Shown one piece after another: positions 1 to 6,753 of a stretch of 37,900 nt of DNA. Where the stretch lies: the NCBI GenBank assembly GCA_030426475.1, contig JAUHYR010000019.1, positions 1 through 37,900 of the forward strand. Reading direction: 5' to 3'. Each line of letters opens with the position of its first letter. Position 1 is the first letter of the stretch. The position numbers and the translations under genes were made by a program. Source of the stretch: Bacteroidia bacterium. GTDB lineage: Bacteria > Bacteroidota > Bacteroidia > Flavobacteriales_E > Vicingaceae. The notes under the pieces are model-generated. The model did not search any database, was not told the DNA's origin, and saw only the letters and a list, made by a program, of their open reading frames with translations.

Positions 1-132
1 TTCCAACCCGTTGTTTACCAATATAAAAGCATCTAATATGTCTTTTGACACATTTAATGCTAATAATGCGGTGAGTACTAAGTACATCATACCAATCATT
101 TTTTGTCTGGGTGATAATTTATTTCCTGCCAT
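1..132 (-). CDS. gldM: GldM, T9SS/gliding motor protein (5' end only)
   Basis: The first 44 codons of a minus-strand gene that runs off the left edge. The ATG is at 132-130 and the product begins MAGNKLSPRQKMIGMMYLVL. The MAGxKLSPRQKMI...MYLV start followed by a hydrophobic helix (about residues 12-28) and the LNVSKDILDAF segment is the signature N-terminus of GldM (PorM). GldM is an inner-membrane protein that forms, with GldL, the proton-driven motor of type IX secretion and gliding; its periplasmic part reaches GldK/GldN at the outer membrane. The frame is open to the edge. The usual upstream partner gldL is not next to it: the gene upstream is a divergent sigma factor. It could be the main gldM of a split operon or a second paralogue; the missing C-terminal part cannot be judged. 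Confidence 0.9.
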   Translation of the reverse strand, partial: MAGNKLSPRQKMIGMMYLVLTALLALNVSKDILDAFILVNNGLE

Positions 133-194
133 AGCTGTAAGGTTTTAAAGTGAGGGCAATACTTTTTAATTGGGGTACTGCTTTCCCATGTCAC

Positions 195-207
195 CCAATA
201 TTATTGG
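195..207. repeat. 13-bp dyad between gldM and the sigma factor gene
   Basis: CCAATA and TATTGG are perfect inverted repeats around a single central T. The dyad lies in the 224-bp divergent region, about 63 bp upstream of gldM and 150 bp upstream of the sigma factor gene. It may be an operator; no binding protein is known from the sequence. Confidence 0.4.
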
Positions 208-237
208 CTGACTAAATACCTCTGCGCAGGATATTGG

Positions 238-266
238 AATCTTTATTTAGATTCTACTAATAGAAT
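238..266. repeat. Two overlapping small inverted repeats
   Basis: AATCT (238-242) pairs with AGATT (249-253) across a 6-nt loop, and ATTCTA (251-256) pairs with TAGAAT (261-266) across CTAA. They share ATT at 251-253, so the two hairpins exclude one another. They have no T-tract that would make a terminator. In AT-rich DNA short repeats like these can be chance. The rest of 133-356 holds nothing else that I recognise. Confidence 0.3.
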
Positions 267-338
267 GCAGGATTAAAAAAAAGATACAGGTAAATGAAAA
301 ATATTTTGTGTCTTTTTTAAAAAAGTGCGTTGTATAGT

Positions 339-346
339 TAGATTTG
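339..346 (+). promoter_or_regulatory. -7 promoter element TAGATTTG for the sigma factor gene
   Basis: It matches the Bacteroidota -7 consensus TAnnTTTG exactly and ends 10 nt before the ATG at 357. No TTTG at the expected -33 distance is seen. If used, the leader would be only a few nucleotides. Confidence 0.4.
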
Positions 347-356
347 GATAACTTTT

Positions 357-917
357 ATGGCGTTTTCTTTTTTTAGAAAAAATATAATTGCGGTTAATTC
401 AGAAGAAGAGTTAATCAACTTAGCGAAGAAAGACAGTCGCTATTTTGCGCCTATTTATAAAAGATATCACGAGCAAATATTCAGGTTTATTTATCAAAGA
501 ATGGATAGCATTGATGATGCTGATGACATCACATCACAGGTGTTTTTAAAAGCGTTGGTTCATTTACCTAAATACATAAATAAAGGCTTTCCTTTTTCTT
601 CTTGGTTATACAGAATTGCCTTAAATGAGGTAAATATGTTTTATAGAAAAACAAAAAAGTCACGTGCTATTAATATTGAAGAAAATGAAATAAAAGAGAT
701 TATTGAAGAAGCAAATGAAAACTATAGTGATGAAAACAGAGAGAAGCTGTTACAGCTTCTTGCGCAATTGGAAGAAGATAAACTAACTTTAATTGAAATG
801 CGATTTTTTGAAAAACGATCATTTAAAGAGATAAGTGAATTATTAGGAATAACTGAAAATAACGCTAAAGTGCGAACCTATAGGTTGCTGGAAGAGATGA
901 AGAAAAATATGTTGTAA
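357..917 (+). CDS. ECF-type RNA polymerase sigma factor
   Basis: A 186-residue sigma-70 family protein with only regions 2 and 4, as in extracytoplasmic-function sigma factors. Region 2 covers about residues 30-98 (FAPIYKRYHEQIFRFIY, then the DDITSQVF and FSSWLYRIALN helices that bind core and the -10 element). Region 4 covers about residues 128-183, with the helix-turn-helix FKEISELLGITENNAKVRTYR. The linker between them is acidic. It is divergent from gldM, and a small membrane protein gene follows 4 nt after its stop. In Porphyromonas gingivalis an ECF factor (SigP) controls T9SS genes; by context this one might do the same, but that is inference. No classical anti-sigma gene follows. The class is certain, the regulon unknown. 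Confidence 0.9.
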   Translation: MAFSFFRKNIIAVNSEEELINLAKKDSRYFAPIYKRYHEQIFRFIYQRMDSIDDADDITSQVFLKALVHLPKYINKGFPFSSWLYRIALNEVNMFYRKTKKSRAINIEENEIKEIIEEANENYSDENREKLLQLLAQLEEDKLTLIEMRFFEKRSFKEISELLGITENNAKVRTYRLLEEMKKNML

Positions 918-921
918 TATT

Positions 922-1140
922 GTGAGCATAAAGAAAATGTCTGAAAAGAAAAAGTATAGAATTAAGATTAATAGAAAACGACTTTCAAAAGAGGAAATTG
1001 AAAAGCGACAGAATATTGGCAAAGTTTTAAGGCATCACAGATTGATGACTAAGCGCCCGGTTTACCGTAGAAAACGTTTTTACTTTATCCTATTCTTAAT
1101 TTTACTACTACTGTACTTGATTTTTTTGAGCGATAAGTAA
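922..1140 (+). CDS. Small basic protein with C-terminal membrane helix
   Basis: A 72-codon gene directly after the sigma factor gene. The first 50 residues are strongly basic (many Lys and Arg, few acidic), and residues 53-69 form one very hydrophobic helix (FYFILFLILLLLYLIFL) followed by SDK. This predicts a tail-anchored inner-membrane protein with a positively charged cytoplasmic part. The start may be the GTG at 922 or the in-frame ATG at 937; the A-rich stretch just before 937 favours the latter. I do not recognise a family. Because it follows an ECF sigma factor it could be a membrane tether or modulator of that factor, but no anti-sigma domain is visible. It ends 3 nt before the end of convergent rluF. 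Confidence 0.65.
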   Translation: MSIKKMSEKKKYRIKINRKRLSKEEIEKRQNIGKVLRHHRLMTKRPVYRRKRFYFILFLILLLLYLIFLSDK

Positions 1141-1143
1141 TAA

Positions 1144-1875
1144 TCAATCAAAAGTTTTAGCAGAATCAGAAACAGAAGAATGAATTAACTCTAATTCCTT
1201 TTCGGTTAAATGTCTCCATTTTCCGGTAGGGACATCTAAACCAATATGCATAATACGTATGCGTTTTAGCTTTACTACTTTATAATCTAAATATTCACAC
1301 ATTCTACGAATTTGTCGGTTTAGCCCTTGCGTTAACACTATTTTAAACTTTTTATCGCCTATTTTTTCTACTTTACATTTACGGGTAACGGTATCTAAAA
1401 TAGGTATTCCATTGCTCATTTTTTCTATAAACTCATCTGTTATGGGTTGGTTAACGGTAACCAAATATTCCTTTTCATGATGGTTTCTGGCTCGTAATAT
1501 TTTATTTACAATATCACCGTCATTGGTAAGTAAAATAAGCCCTTCGCTAAACTTATCTAATCTGCCGATAGGGAAAATACGAGTGGGATAATTGATAAAA
1601 TCAATGATGTTATCGGGCTCTTTTTCGGTGTCGGTAGTGCAAACAATTCCGGGAGGTTTGTTTAATGCAATGTAAACCGGTTTTTCTTCATTGTCTTTTA
1701 CCAGTTTTCCATCCACTCTAACTTTATCATCTCTGGTAATTTTAGTTCCCAACTCAGGAACTTTTCCGTTGATGGTTACTCTTCCTTCTTCAATTAATTT
1801 GTCGGCAGCACGTCTGGAGCAAAATCCAATTTCGGTTAAGTATTTATTAATTCGTATGAGTTCTGTAGTAGACAT
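1144..1875 (-). CDS. rluF: 23S rRNA pseudouridine synthase RluF
   Basis: A 243-residue RsuA/RluB/RluF-family enzyme that isomerises a uridine in 23S rRNA (U2604 in E. coli). An S4 RNA-binding domain covers about residues 7-55 (INKYLTEIGFCSRRAADKLI). The catalytic Asp is D107 in GRLDKFSEGLILLTN, the same number as in E. coli RluF. The segment TQGLNRQIRRMCEYLDYKV near residues 182-200 and the following RIRIMHIGL are typical of RluF rather than RluB or RsuA. The gene lies 15 nt after the DEAD-box helicase gene on the same strand, suggesting joint expression in ribosome assembly. The ATG at 1875 sits 10 nt after a -7-like TAAATTTG that overlaps the helicase stop codon. Confidence 0.9.
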   Translation of the reverse strand: MSTTELIRINKYLTEIGFCSRRAADKLIEEGRVTINGKVPELGTKITRDDKVRVDGKLVKDNEEKPVYIALNKPPGIVCTTDTEKEPDNIIDFINYPTRIFPIGRLDKFSEGLILLTNDGDIVNKILRARNHHEKEYLVTVNQPITDEFIEKMSNGIPILDTVTRKCKVEKIGDKKFKIVLTQGLNRQIRRMCEYLDYKVVKLKRIRIMHIGLDVPTGKWRHLTEKELELIHSSVSDSAKTFD

Positions 1876-1885
1876 GAGTGCTTTT

Positions 1886-1893
1886 CAAATTTA
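1886..1893 (-). promoter_or_regulatory. Possible -7 element TAAATTTG for rluF
   Basis: It matches TAnnTTTG on the minus strand and ends 10 nt before the rluF ATG. Its first three bases are the TAA stop of the helicase gene. Without a clear -33 element this may be chance; readthrough from the helicase promoter is equally likely. Confidence 0.3.
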
Positions 1894-3207
1894 CGAAACC
1901 AACTTTATTTTTGGGTTTTTGTTTTTGATGGTTTTGTTTTTGGCGGCATCTAAAAGCGCTTTAACTTTTTCTCTTTTTACTGCTACAAATGCCGAATGGT
2001 CTTTTACTTCAATCAGTCCTAAATCATCTTTTTCCATAAAGTTAAATTGAAGAAAAAACCCAACCAAATCAATTTTATTGACTTTATCTTTTTTGCCTTT
2101 CCCAATGGAGAGAGTCGCCCAATCGGTAGTTTTTGTTTTTTGCTTTTCCTTAAATTCAAATGGTTTTGGTTTTTCATTTAAAAAAGAAGGCAAATGGTCT
2201 GTTTGAGTTAAAATTAAAATGCTTGTTCCGTTAGCTTTCATTCTTGCTGTTCTTCCGTTACGGTGTGTAAACACACTTTCTTGTAAGGGAAGCTGGTAAT
2301 GAATTACATAATCTAAATCGGGAATATCAATGCCTCTTGAAGCAATGTCGGTAGCTATTAAAACTTGGCTGGTACCGTTTCTAAACTTTAGTAATTCCAA
2401 TTCTCTTTGGTCTTGTTCTAAGCCTCCATGAAAAATGGAATAGGGAATTTTTTTGATGTCAAAATATTCGCTAATTCTGTTGCAGGCATCTCTGTGGTTT
2501 ACAAATACAATGGCATTTTGTCCTTTCTCAAAAGTGTTGACTATTGCTAATAAGCCTTCGGGTTTTTCATCTTTTTTTACAACTACTTTTCTTAAATCAA
2601 GCTTAGTAGTTGCGTTTTCTTCAAAGCTGATTTTGTAAGGAGAATGTATATTTAAATAGCTCGGAATAGTAATAGATTGAGTGGCGGAAACCAATATCTG
2701 GGTCTTGACATTTGGCAATCGCTTAAAGATGTATTCCATTTGATTAGAGAAACCGAACTCTAATGATTTGTCAAACTCATCAAATACCAATTGAGTAATG
2801 TTAGTTGTATCAAAAGTTTCCCGTTGAATATGGTCTTGAATTCTCCCGGGTGTACCCACTAAAATAGTGGGTGGAGAAGTAAAATTTTGACGTTCAATAC
2901 TAAACTTATGCCCACCGTAACAAGAGTTTACTTTAAAAGGCAGCTTCATTTGTTTTAGTACATTTTCAATTTGTATTACTAGCTCTCTTGTGGGCACTAA
3001 AATCAGAACCTGCACACCCGGCTTATCTTGTATCTTTGAAATAACGCTTAATAGGTAAGCAACCGTTTTACCACTTCCCGTTGGGGCAACCAATAAAAGT
3101 TGTTGATTTTTTTCAGCAGCTTTTAAGGTTGTTTTTTGAACTTTATTTAGCTGTTCAAAACCTAAGTTAGCAATAATACTTTTTTGATTGATTTTAGAAA
3201 ATGTCAT
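1891..3207 (-). CDS. DEAD-box RNA helicase, DbpA-like
   Basis: A 438-residue ATP-dependent RNA helicase. Visible motifs in order: Q motif GFEQLNKVQ (16-24), Walker A APTGSGKT (41-48), PTREL (72-76), GG (98-99), TPGR (119-122), motif II DEFD (143-146), SAT (174-176), IVFVNHRD (233-240), ATDIASRGID (285-294) and HRNGRTAR (315-322). A C-terminal domain (about 361-415, beginning TDWATLSIGKGKKDKVNKID) resembles the DbpA RNA-binding domain that recognises a hairpin of 23S rRNA. Motif II is DEFD instead of DEAD; the two acids needed for ATP hydrolysis remain. The tail is Lys-rich. With rluF downstream, a role in late 50S subunit assembly is likely. A -7 element ends only 4 nt before the ATG. Confidence 0.88.
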   Translation of the reverse strand: MTFSKINQKSIIANLGFEQLNKVQKTTLKAAEKNQQLLLVAPTGSGKTVAYLLSVISKIQDKPGVQVLILVPTRELVIQIENVLKQMKLPFKVNSCYGGHKFSIERQNFTSPPTILVGTPGRIQDHIQRETFDTTNITQLVFDEFDKSLEFGFSNQMEYIFKRLPNVKTQILVSATQSITIPSYLNIHSPYKISFEENATTKLDLRKVVVKKDEKPEGLLAIVNTFEKGQNAIVFVNHRDACNRISEYFDIKKIPYSIFHGGLEQDQRELELLKFRNGTSQVLIATDIASRGIDIPDLDYVIHYQLPLQESVFTHRNGRTARMKANGTSILILTQTDHLPSFLNEKPKPFEFKEKQKTKTTDWATLSIGKGKKDKVNKIDLVGFFLQFNFMEKDDLGLIEVKDHSAFVAVKREKVKALLDAAKNKTIKNKNPKIKLVS

Positions 3208-3211
3208 GGAG

Positions 3212-3219
3212 CAAAGGTA
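3212..3219 (-). promoter_or_regulatory. -7 element TACCTTTG for the helicase gene
   Basis: It is an exact TAnnTTTG match on the minus strand, ending 4 nt before the ATG at 3207, in the 35-bp gap after the upstream gene. The usual distance from -7 box to transcription start would put the start at or next to the ATG, giving a leaderless mRNA. Confidence 0.5.
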
Positions 3220-3242
3220 ATGGAAGAATGTTAAGTAAAGTG

Positions 3243-4274
3243 CTATTTATTCAGCAACCAAGCTTTTTGATTGTGATTGTTTTTCACTTTAAACAATTCT
3301 TCTAGGGCTTCTTCTCGGGTAGTAAAGCTATTGTAGCTTACGGCATAAAGGTCTTTATGCTTTCCTATTATAGAGGCATTGTAGCCTGCTTGTTTTAATT
3401 CTTCCACCATTTTTTCAGCGTTTTCAAACACTGAAAAACACCCGCCTATTACATGAAATCTAAAACTTTTGTTTTTACTGTGAACACTGGTGTTGTCGGC
3501 AATGGCAGATTTATTGGCTTCTGCTTCGTTTAGCTTTATAATTAGCGGCTGAGCATCTTCTATAAAACTATAAGAAATGGTTTCGGTACTCTCGTTTTCG
3601 GAAGCTATGTCTTTAAAACTTTTAGCTTCTTCAAAAGAAATGCTTTCTTCAACGCTAGTCCTATTTTCGTAAACTCTTTCATTCCAAAACTTTCCAATAC
3701 CTGCATAGCCAACATTAAGCGGTTCAACTTTTCCGGTAAAGTATAAATAACTATAGCCAAGGAGTGCTGCAATTGGCAATACAGATGCAGCCCAAACGAC
3801 TTTACTTCTTCTCTTTTCAGGAGAGGTAATAGGAACAACAGGAGTGATTTTTTCTTTTTCGACAGGGATAAGACTCACAGGAAACAAGCCGTAAGAAGAT
3901 TTTAGGAAATTAAGCTTATTGGTCGGCTCAAATAAAATAGATTGGTTGGCATTAACATGGAATACACCAATATTTCCAAACTGTAAATGCTTTTCTTTTT
4001 TAAGTTGCTCTTTCCATTTTAAGGCTTGCTGACTTATAATATCAACTGCTTCGGTGTATTTTTTTTTATATAGTTGTACTAGTGTGTTAGCTAGTAAACC
4101 GTCATTTTGTGTTAACCTATGATTAAAGCTAAGTTGCTTAGAAGGCGGATAAAAAGTGTGATTTAACTCATTATATGTTGCAGAGGATTTATTACCAATA
4201 ATTCCTCCAAAATTGGGTATTATCACACAATCGTGCTCAAGCAATAATGTTTCTATGACAGAAATTAGGTTCAC
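3243..4274 (-). CDS. HU-CCDC81 and SPOR domain membrane protein
   Basis: A 343-residue protein of a Bacteroidota family. The N-terminus (about 1-55, IETLLLEHDCVIIPNFGGII) and the next part (about 58-135, containing LQFGNIGVFHVN) match the two HU-fold CCDC81-type domains. A membrane helix lies at about 159-179 (VVWAASVLPIAALLGYSYLYF). The last 70 or so residues (FRFHVIGGCFSVFENAEKMV onward) form a SPOR domain, which binds denuded peptidoglycan glycans. The HU part would thus be cytoplasmic and SPOR periplasmic, suggesting a link between a cytoplasmic partner and the cell wall or division site. The start is GTG at 4274: the nearby ATG at 4278 is out of frame, and the family's N-terminus begins here. 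Confidence 0.85.
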   Translation of the reverse strand: MNLISVIETLLLEHDCVIIPNFGGIIGNKSSATYNELNHTFYPPSKQLSFNHRLTQNDGLLANTLVQLYKKKYTEAVDIISQQALKWKEQLKKEKHLQFGNIGVFHVNANQSILFEPTNKLNFLKSSYGLFPVSLIPVEKEKITPVVPITSPEKRRSKVVWAASVLPIAALLGYSYLYFTGKVEPLNVGYAGIGKFWNERVYENRTSVEESISFEEAKSFKDIASENESTETISYSFIEDAQPLIIKLNEAEANKSAIADNTSVHSKNKSFRFHVIGGCFSVFENAEKMVEELKQAGYNASIIGKHKDLYAVSYNSFTTREEALEELFKVKNNHNQKAWLLNK

Positions 4275-4279
4275 TCATG

Positions 4280-4287
4280 CAAAGGTA
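4280..4287 (-). promoter_or_regulatory. -7 element TACCTTTG for the HU-CCDC81/SPOR gene
   Basis: It is an exact TAnnTTTG match, followed by C as in many Bacteroidota promoters, and ends 5 nt before the GTG start. No -33 element is obvious. If functional it gives a leaderless or nearly leaderless transcript beginning with a GTG codon. Confidence 0.5.
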
Positions 4288-4310
4288 AAAATCTAAACCT
4301 AATGTGGGAA

Positions 4311-5087
4311 TTAATGAATAGTAAAATTATCGGCATCTAAATGAGCCGGGAACTTTTCTCTAAAATCAACTAATTCTTGGTGAGATAGTTGGGCGGAAAT
4401 AACGGTTTCTTCCTCCGCATTAGCCTGTTGAAGATAGTTTCCTTTAAAGTCTATAATTGCTGAATCACCGGAGTAAGGAATAGATTTTCCATCTTCTCCA
4501 ATTCTATTTACTCCAATAACATAACTTAAATTTTCAATGGCTCGGGCTTGTAGTAATGTTTTCCATGCAGAATTTCTGGCCATTGGCCAGTTGGCAACAT
4601 AAATGGCGATGTCATAATCATTTTTGTTTCTACTAAAAACAGAAAATCTTAAGTCATAGCATACTTGTAGTAAAATTCGCCAGCCTTTACAGTTAACAAT
4701 CACTCTTTCTTTTCCTCCCGAAAATGATTGGTGTTCTTCTGCCATTCTAAATAGATGCCTTTTATCGTAATGCGTAATTTTTCCGTCAGGTTCGGCCCAA
4801 ATCATTCTATTATAATAAGACTCATTTTCTTTAATGATTAAACTTCCCGTAACACAAGCATTTGTTTCTTTAGCTTTTTGTTTTAGCCACTCAACAGAAA
4901 TTCCACCCATTTCTTCAAACACGTTAGCTGTGTTCATGGTAAAGCCGGTAGTAAACATTTCCGGCAAAATAATGACATCGGCATTTTTGATTTTTGAAAG
5001 GATAGAACTAAAATGCTGTCGGTTTTTTTCAGCATTTTCCCAAAACAAAAAAGTCTGAATAGCAGTAATGTGAAGATTTTCTGCCAC
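4311..5087 (-). CDS. yafV: Omega-amidase YafV family (nitrilase superfamily)
   Basis: A 258-residue carbon-nitrogen hydrolase. The catalytic Glu-Lys-Cys triad is visible as E43 (LPEMFTTGF), K109 (HYDKRHLF) and C143 (LQVCYDLRFSVF). The motifs FTTGFTMN, CYDLRFSVFSRN and ANWPMARNSAWKTLLQARAIEN are those of the YafV/Nit2 omega-amidases, which hydrolyse 2-oxoglutaramate and 2-oxosuccinamate to 2-oxo acids and ammonia; some members repair deaminated metabolites. No signal peptide is seen, so it is cytoplasmic. The start is GTG at 5087, whose first base is the last base of the upstream TAG stop, so translation is probably coupled to the lytic transglycosylase gene. A functional connection between the two is not obvious. 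Confidence 0.88.
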   Translation of the reverse strand: MAENLHITAIQTFLFWENAEKNRQHFSSILSKIKNADVIILPEMFTTGFTMNTANVFEEMGGISVEWLKQKAKETNACVTGSLIIKENESYYNRMIWAEPDGKITHYDKRHLFRMAEEHQSFSGGKERVIVNCKGWRILLQVCYDLRFSVFSRNKNDYDIAIYVANWPMARNSAWKTLLQARAIENLSYVIGVNRIGEDGKSIPYSGDSAIIDFKGNYLQQANAEEETVISAQLSHQELVDFREKFPAHLDADNFTIH

Positions 5088-6097
5088 TAGTTATTACTTA
5101 GGTATAATTGTCCGCAATAATCGGTACAGTCGTATCGGTAGTTAGCTTCTGCGGCTATTTCGTATAATGTTAATAATGAAGCTAGTGCTACTTGACTATA
5201 ATTTTGTGAAGCGTTTTTAAATCCGCCCCATTGGTGTAACCACATATTAATGATAATTCCCATATCTCCATTTCCGGCTTCCGGACAAAATTCTCCTAAA
5301 ACTCCCTCAACATTTCCTGCTCCTGCGTGATAAATATGCATTACAAACAATCTAAACCATAAGTCTTTTTTATTATAAGTTACTCCATGCTTAGTAAGAA
5401 TACGCTCAGCTTCCGGAATACAAATACGCTTAACTAGCCTAGCTGCTGCCATAGCCGACTTATCAAAATCTTCTCTTTCATCTGTGTATCGGTTAACGGT
5501 AAGCCCCATTTCTCTGGCAACACCCTTCATTAATTGAAAAGGCCCGTAAGCACTTGCTGACGAGTATTGCAATTTATTTGGACTTTCTATTAAAAGGATA
5601 GATTGTGCATAAAAGGGGTCAACTCCTTCTTTCATAAAAGCCTCTATTCCTCTACTTATAGAGGGAAGAACTTTATCAAAAGCATAAAAATGATTTTTCC
5701 CTGAAGTAATATAAATTCTATCGGACTCCTCTAAACCATAAGCCATTTTAATGCTATCTCGGTAAAGGTCTTTTTCAGCATCACTTTTTTTATCCCACTC
5801 TTTAATTAAATATTCTGAAATTACTTTTCTGTTAGAAGCAATGTTAAGCAAACCCGAATCTTTGTCCATTTGCATGATTTTTTTCCAAAAAATAGGTTGG
5901 GCAAGCAAATGCCATCCTTCTTTATAAATAGAAGAATCCATTAAAATAAAGTGCGAAGCAGTATCTGCTTGCAGTACAATTTCATAAAACGATTCGTTCT
6001 CTGATTTTACAAATCGCTCATTATCAGATGAATTGTTATTGTTTGTCGCTCCGCAAGCCACAAAAACAAATAATATTATTCCCAAAAATCTACCCAT
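5087..6097 (-). CDS. Lytic transglycosylase lipoprotein (SLT family)
   Basis: The frame is open from 6121 (344 codons), but the ATG at 6097 is the better start: it gives MGRFLGIILFVFVAC, a lipoprotein signal with the lipid-bearing Cys at residue 15 (23 of the long frame). The mature part begins with an Asn/Ser-rich linker. The SLT fold is in the second half: catalytic Glu in LLIESPNKLQYSSASAYGPF (Glu179 of the long frame), the SAYGPFQLM glycan-binding motif, and MHIYHAGAGNV. Such enzymes cleave murein between MurNAc and GlcNAc, leaving anhydroMurNAc. It should act in the periplasm from a membrane anchor. It is coupled to the yafV-like gene and divergent from the fatty-acid operon. Confidence 0.85.
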   Translation of the reverse strand: MGRFLGIILFVFVACGATNNNNSSDNERFVKSENESFYEIVLQADTASHFILMDSSIYKEGWHLLAQPIFWKKIMQMDKDSGLLNIASNRKVISEYLIKEWDKKSDAEKDLYRDSIKMAYGLEESDRIYITSGKNHFYAFDKVLPSISRGIEAFMKEGVDPFYAQSILLIESPNKLQYSSASAYGPFQLMKGVAREMGLTVNRYTDEREDFDKSAMAAARLVKRICIPEAERILTKHGVTYNKKDLWFRLFVMHIYHAGAGNVEGVLGEFCPEAGNGDMGIIINMWLHQWGGFKNASQNYSQVALASLLTLYEIAAEANYRYDCTDYCGQLYLSNN

Positions 6098-6106
6098 ATC
6101 AACAGC

Positions 6107-6114
6107 TAAAGATA
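6107..6114 (-). promoter_or_regulatory. Possible -7 element TATCTTTA for the lytic transglycosylase gene
   Basis: It differs from TAnnTTTG in the last base only and ends 9 nt before the ATG at 6097, resembling the TGTTATCTTT context upstream of the tolC-like gene. It lies inside the longer open frame, which supports 6097 as the real start. Confidence 0.3.
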
Positions 6115-6197
6115 ACATCAAAATTTATTCCATAACGATAAATACGTATTAAATATTAAATAGGTACAGTTAATTAGTTAAATTGCGATATCAGTTT

Positions 6198-6227
6198 TTT
6201 GTAGAAATAAATAAATTAATACCTTTG
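6198..6227 (+). promoter_or_regulatory. Promoter of the DUF177-rpmF-plsX-fabH-acc operon
   Basis: TTTG at 6198-6201, an 18-nt spacer and TACCTTTG at 6220-6227 followed by C fit the Bacteroidota -33/-7 consensus very well. The TTG start of the first gene is 20 nt downstream. This is the clearest promoter in the window. Confidence 0.7.
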
Positions 6228-6247
6228 CGGACTTCAAAATTTTTGAG

Positions 6248-6748
6248 TTGGGATATTTAGAAGAGTTTAGAATCCCTTTTTCAGGGTTAAGTATTGGAAA
6301 TCACAACTTTGTATTTGAAGTAGGTAAAAAGTTCTTTGATTGCATTGAGTATTCTGAAGTAAAGGAAGGTAAAATTACGATTGAAGTTAATTTTACGAAA
6401 CATTCTAATTTCATGGAGCTTATTACTAAGCTAAGCGGCAAAGTTACCGTGCCTTGTGATAGATGTTTAGATAATCTTGATATTCCGATTAATAACCAAT
6501 TTATGTTGGTGGTTAAGTTTGGAGAAAAACAAGAAGAAGTTACAGACGAAATACTTACCATTCCTCATCAGGAACATCAGCTAATGTTGGCAGACTTGTT
6601 TTATGAATACATCATGATAAGTTTGCCTCATAAGCAAGCTCACGAAGAAGGAAAATGTAATAAAGAAATTGAAAAATATATTAATGTAAATAACAAAGCG
6701 ACTGAGATTGACCCAAGATGGAAAGATCTGGAGAAGCTTAAAAACTAG
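6248..6748 (+). CDS. DUF177 (YceD family) protein
   Basis: A 166-residue protein matching the Bacteroidota DUF177/YceD family: [20 protein letters not shown] at the start, CDRC (Cys70 and Cys73) in the middle, and the ending [12 protein letters not shown]. The family sits next to rpmF across bacteria, as here, where rpmF follows 5 nt after the stop. In plants and bacteria, members are linked to 23S rRNA processing and ribosome assembly; the exact activity is unsettled. The start must be TTG at 6248: no ATG or GTG is available upstream in the short leader, and the family's N-terminus begins at this codon. It is the first gene of a fatty-acid and phospholipid operon. Confidence 0.87.
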   Translation: MGYLEEFRIPFSGLSIGNHNFVFEVGKKFFDCIEYSEVKEGKITIEVNFTKHSNFMELITKLSGKVTVPCDRCLDNLDIPINNQFMLVVKFGEKQEEVTDEILTIPHQEHQLMLADLFYEYIMISLPHKQAHEEGKCNKEIEKYINVNNKATEIDPRWKDLEKLKN

Positions 6749-6753
6749 ATAAA

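Noticed and set aside
301-308. TTTG at 305-308 as -33 element of the sigma factor promoter
   Set aside because: It is 30 nt from the -7 element, too far for the usual spacing of about 17-23 nt.
6098-6121. Longer start of the lytic transglycosylase at 6121
   Set aside because: It would put eight residues before a complete lipoprotein signal; a -7-like element also lies inside it.
6301-6561. Antisense open frames opposite clear genes (also 1691-2050, 7090-7347, 7934-8284, 13051-13326, 17516-17854, 27743-28009, 31258-31599)
   Set aside because: They lie wholly or largely inside well-supported genes in other frames and their products have no recognisable domain or plausible composition.
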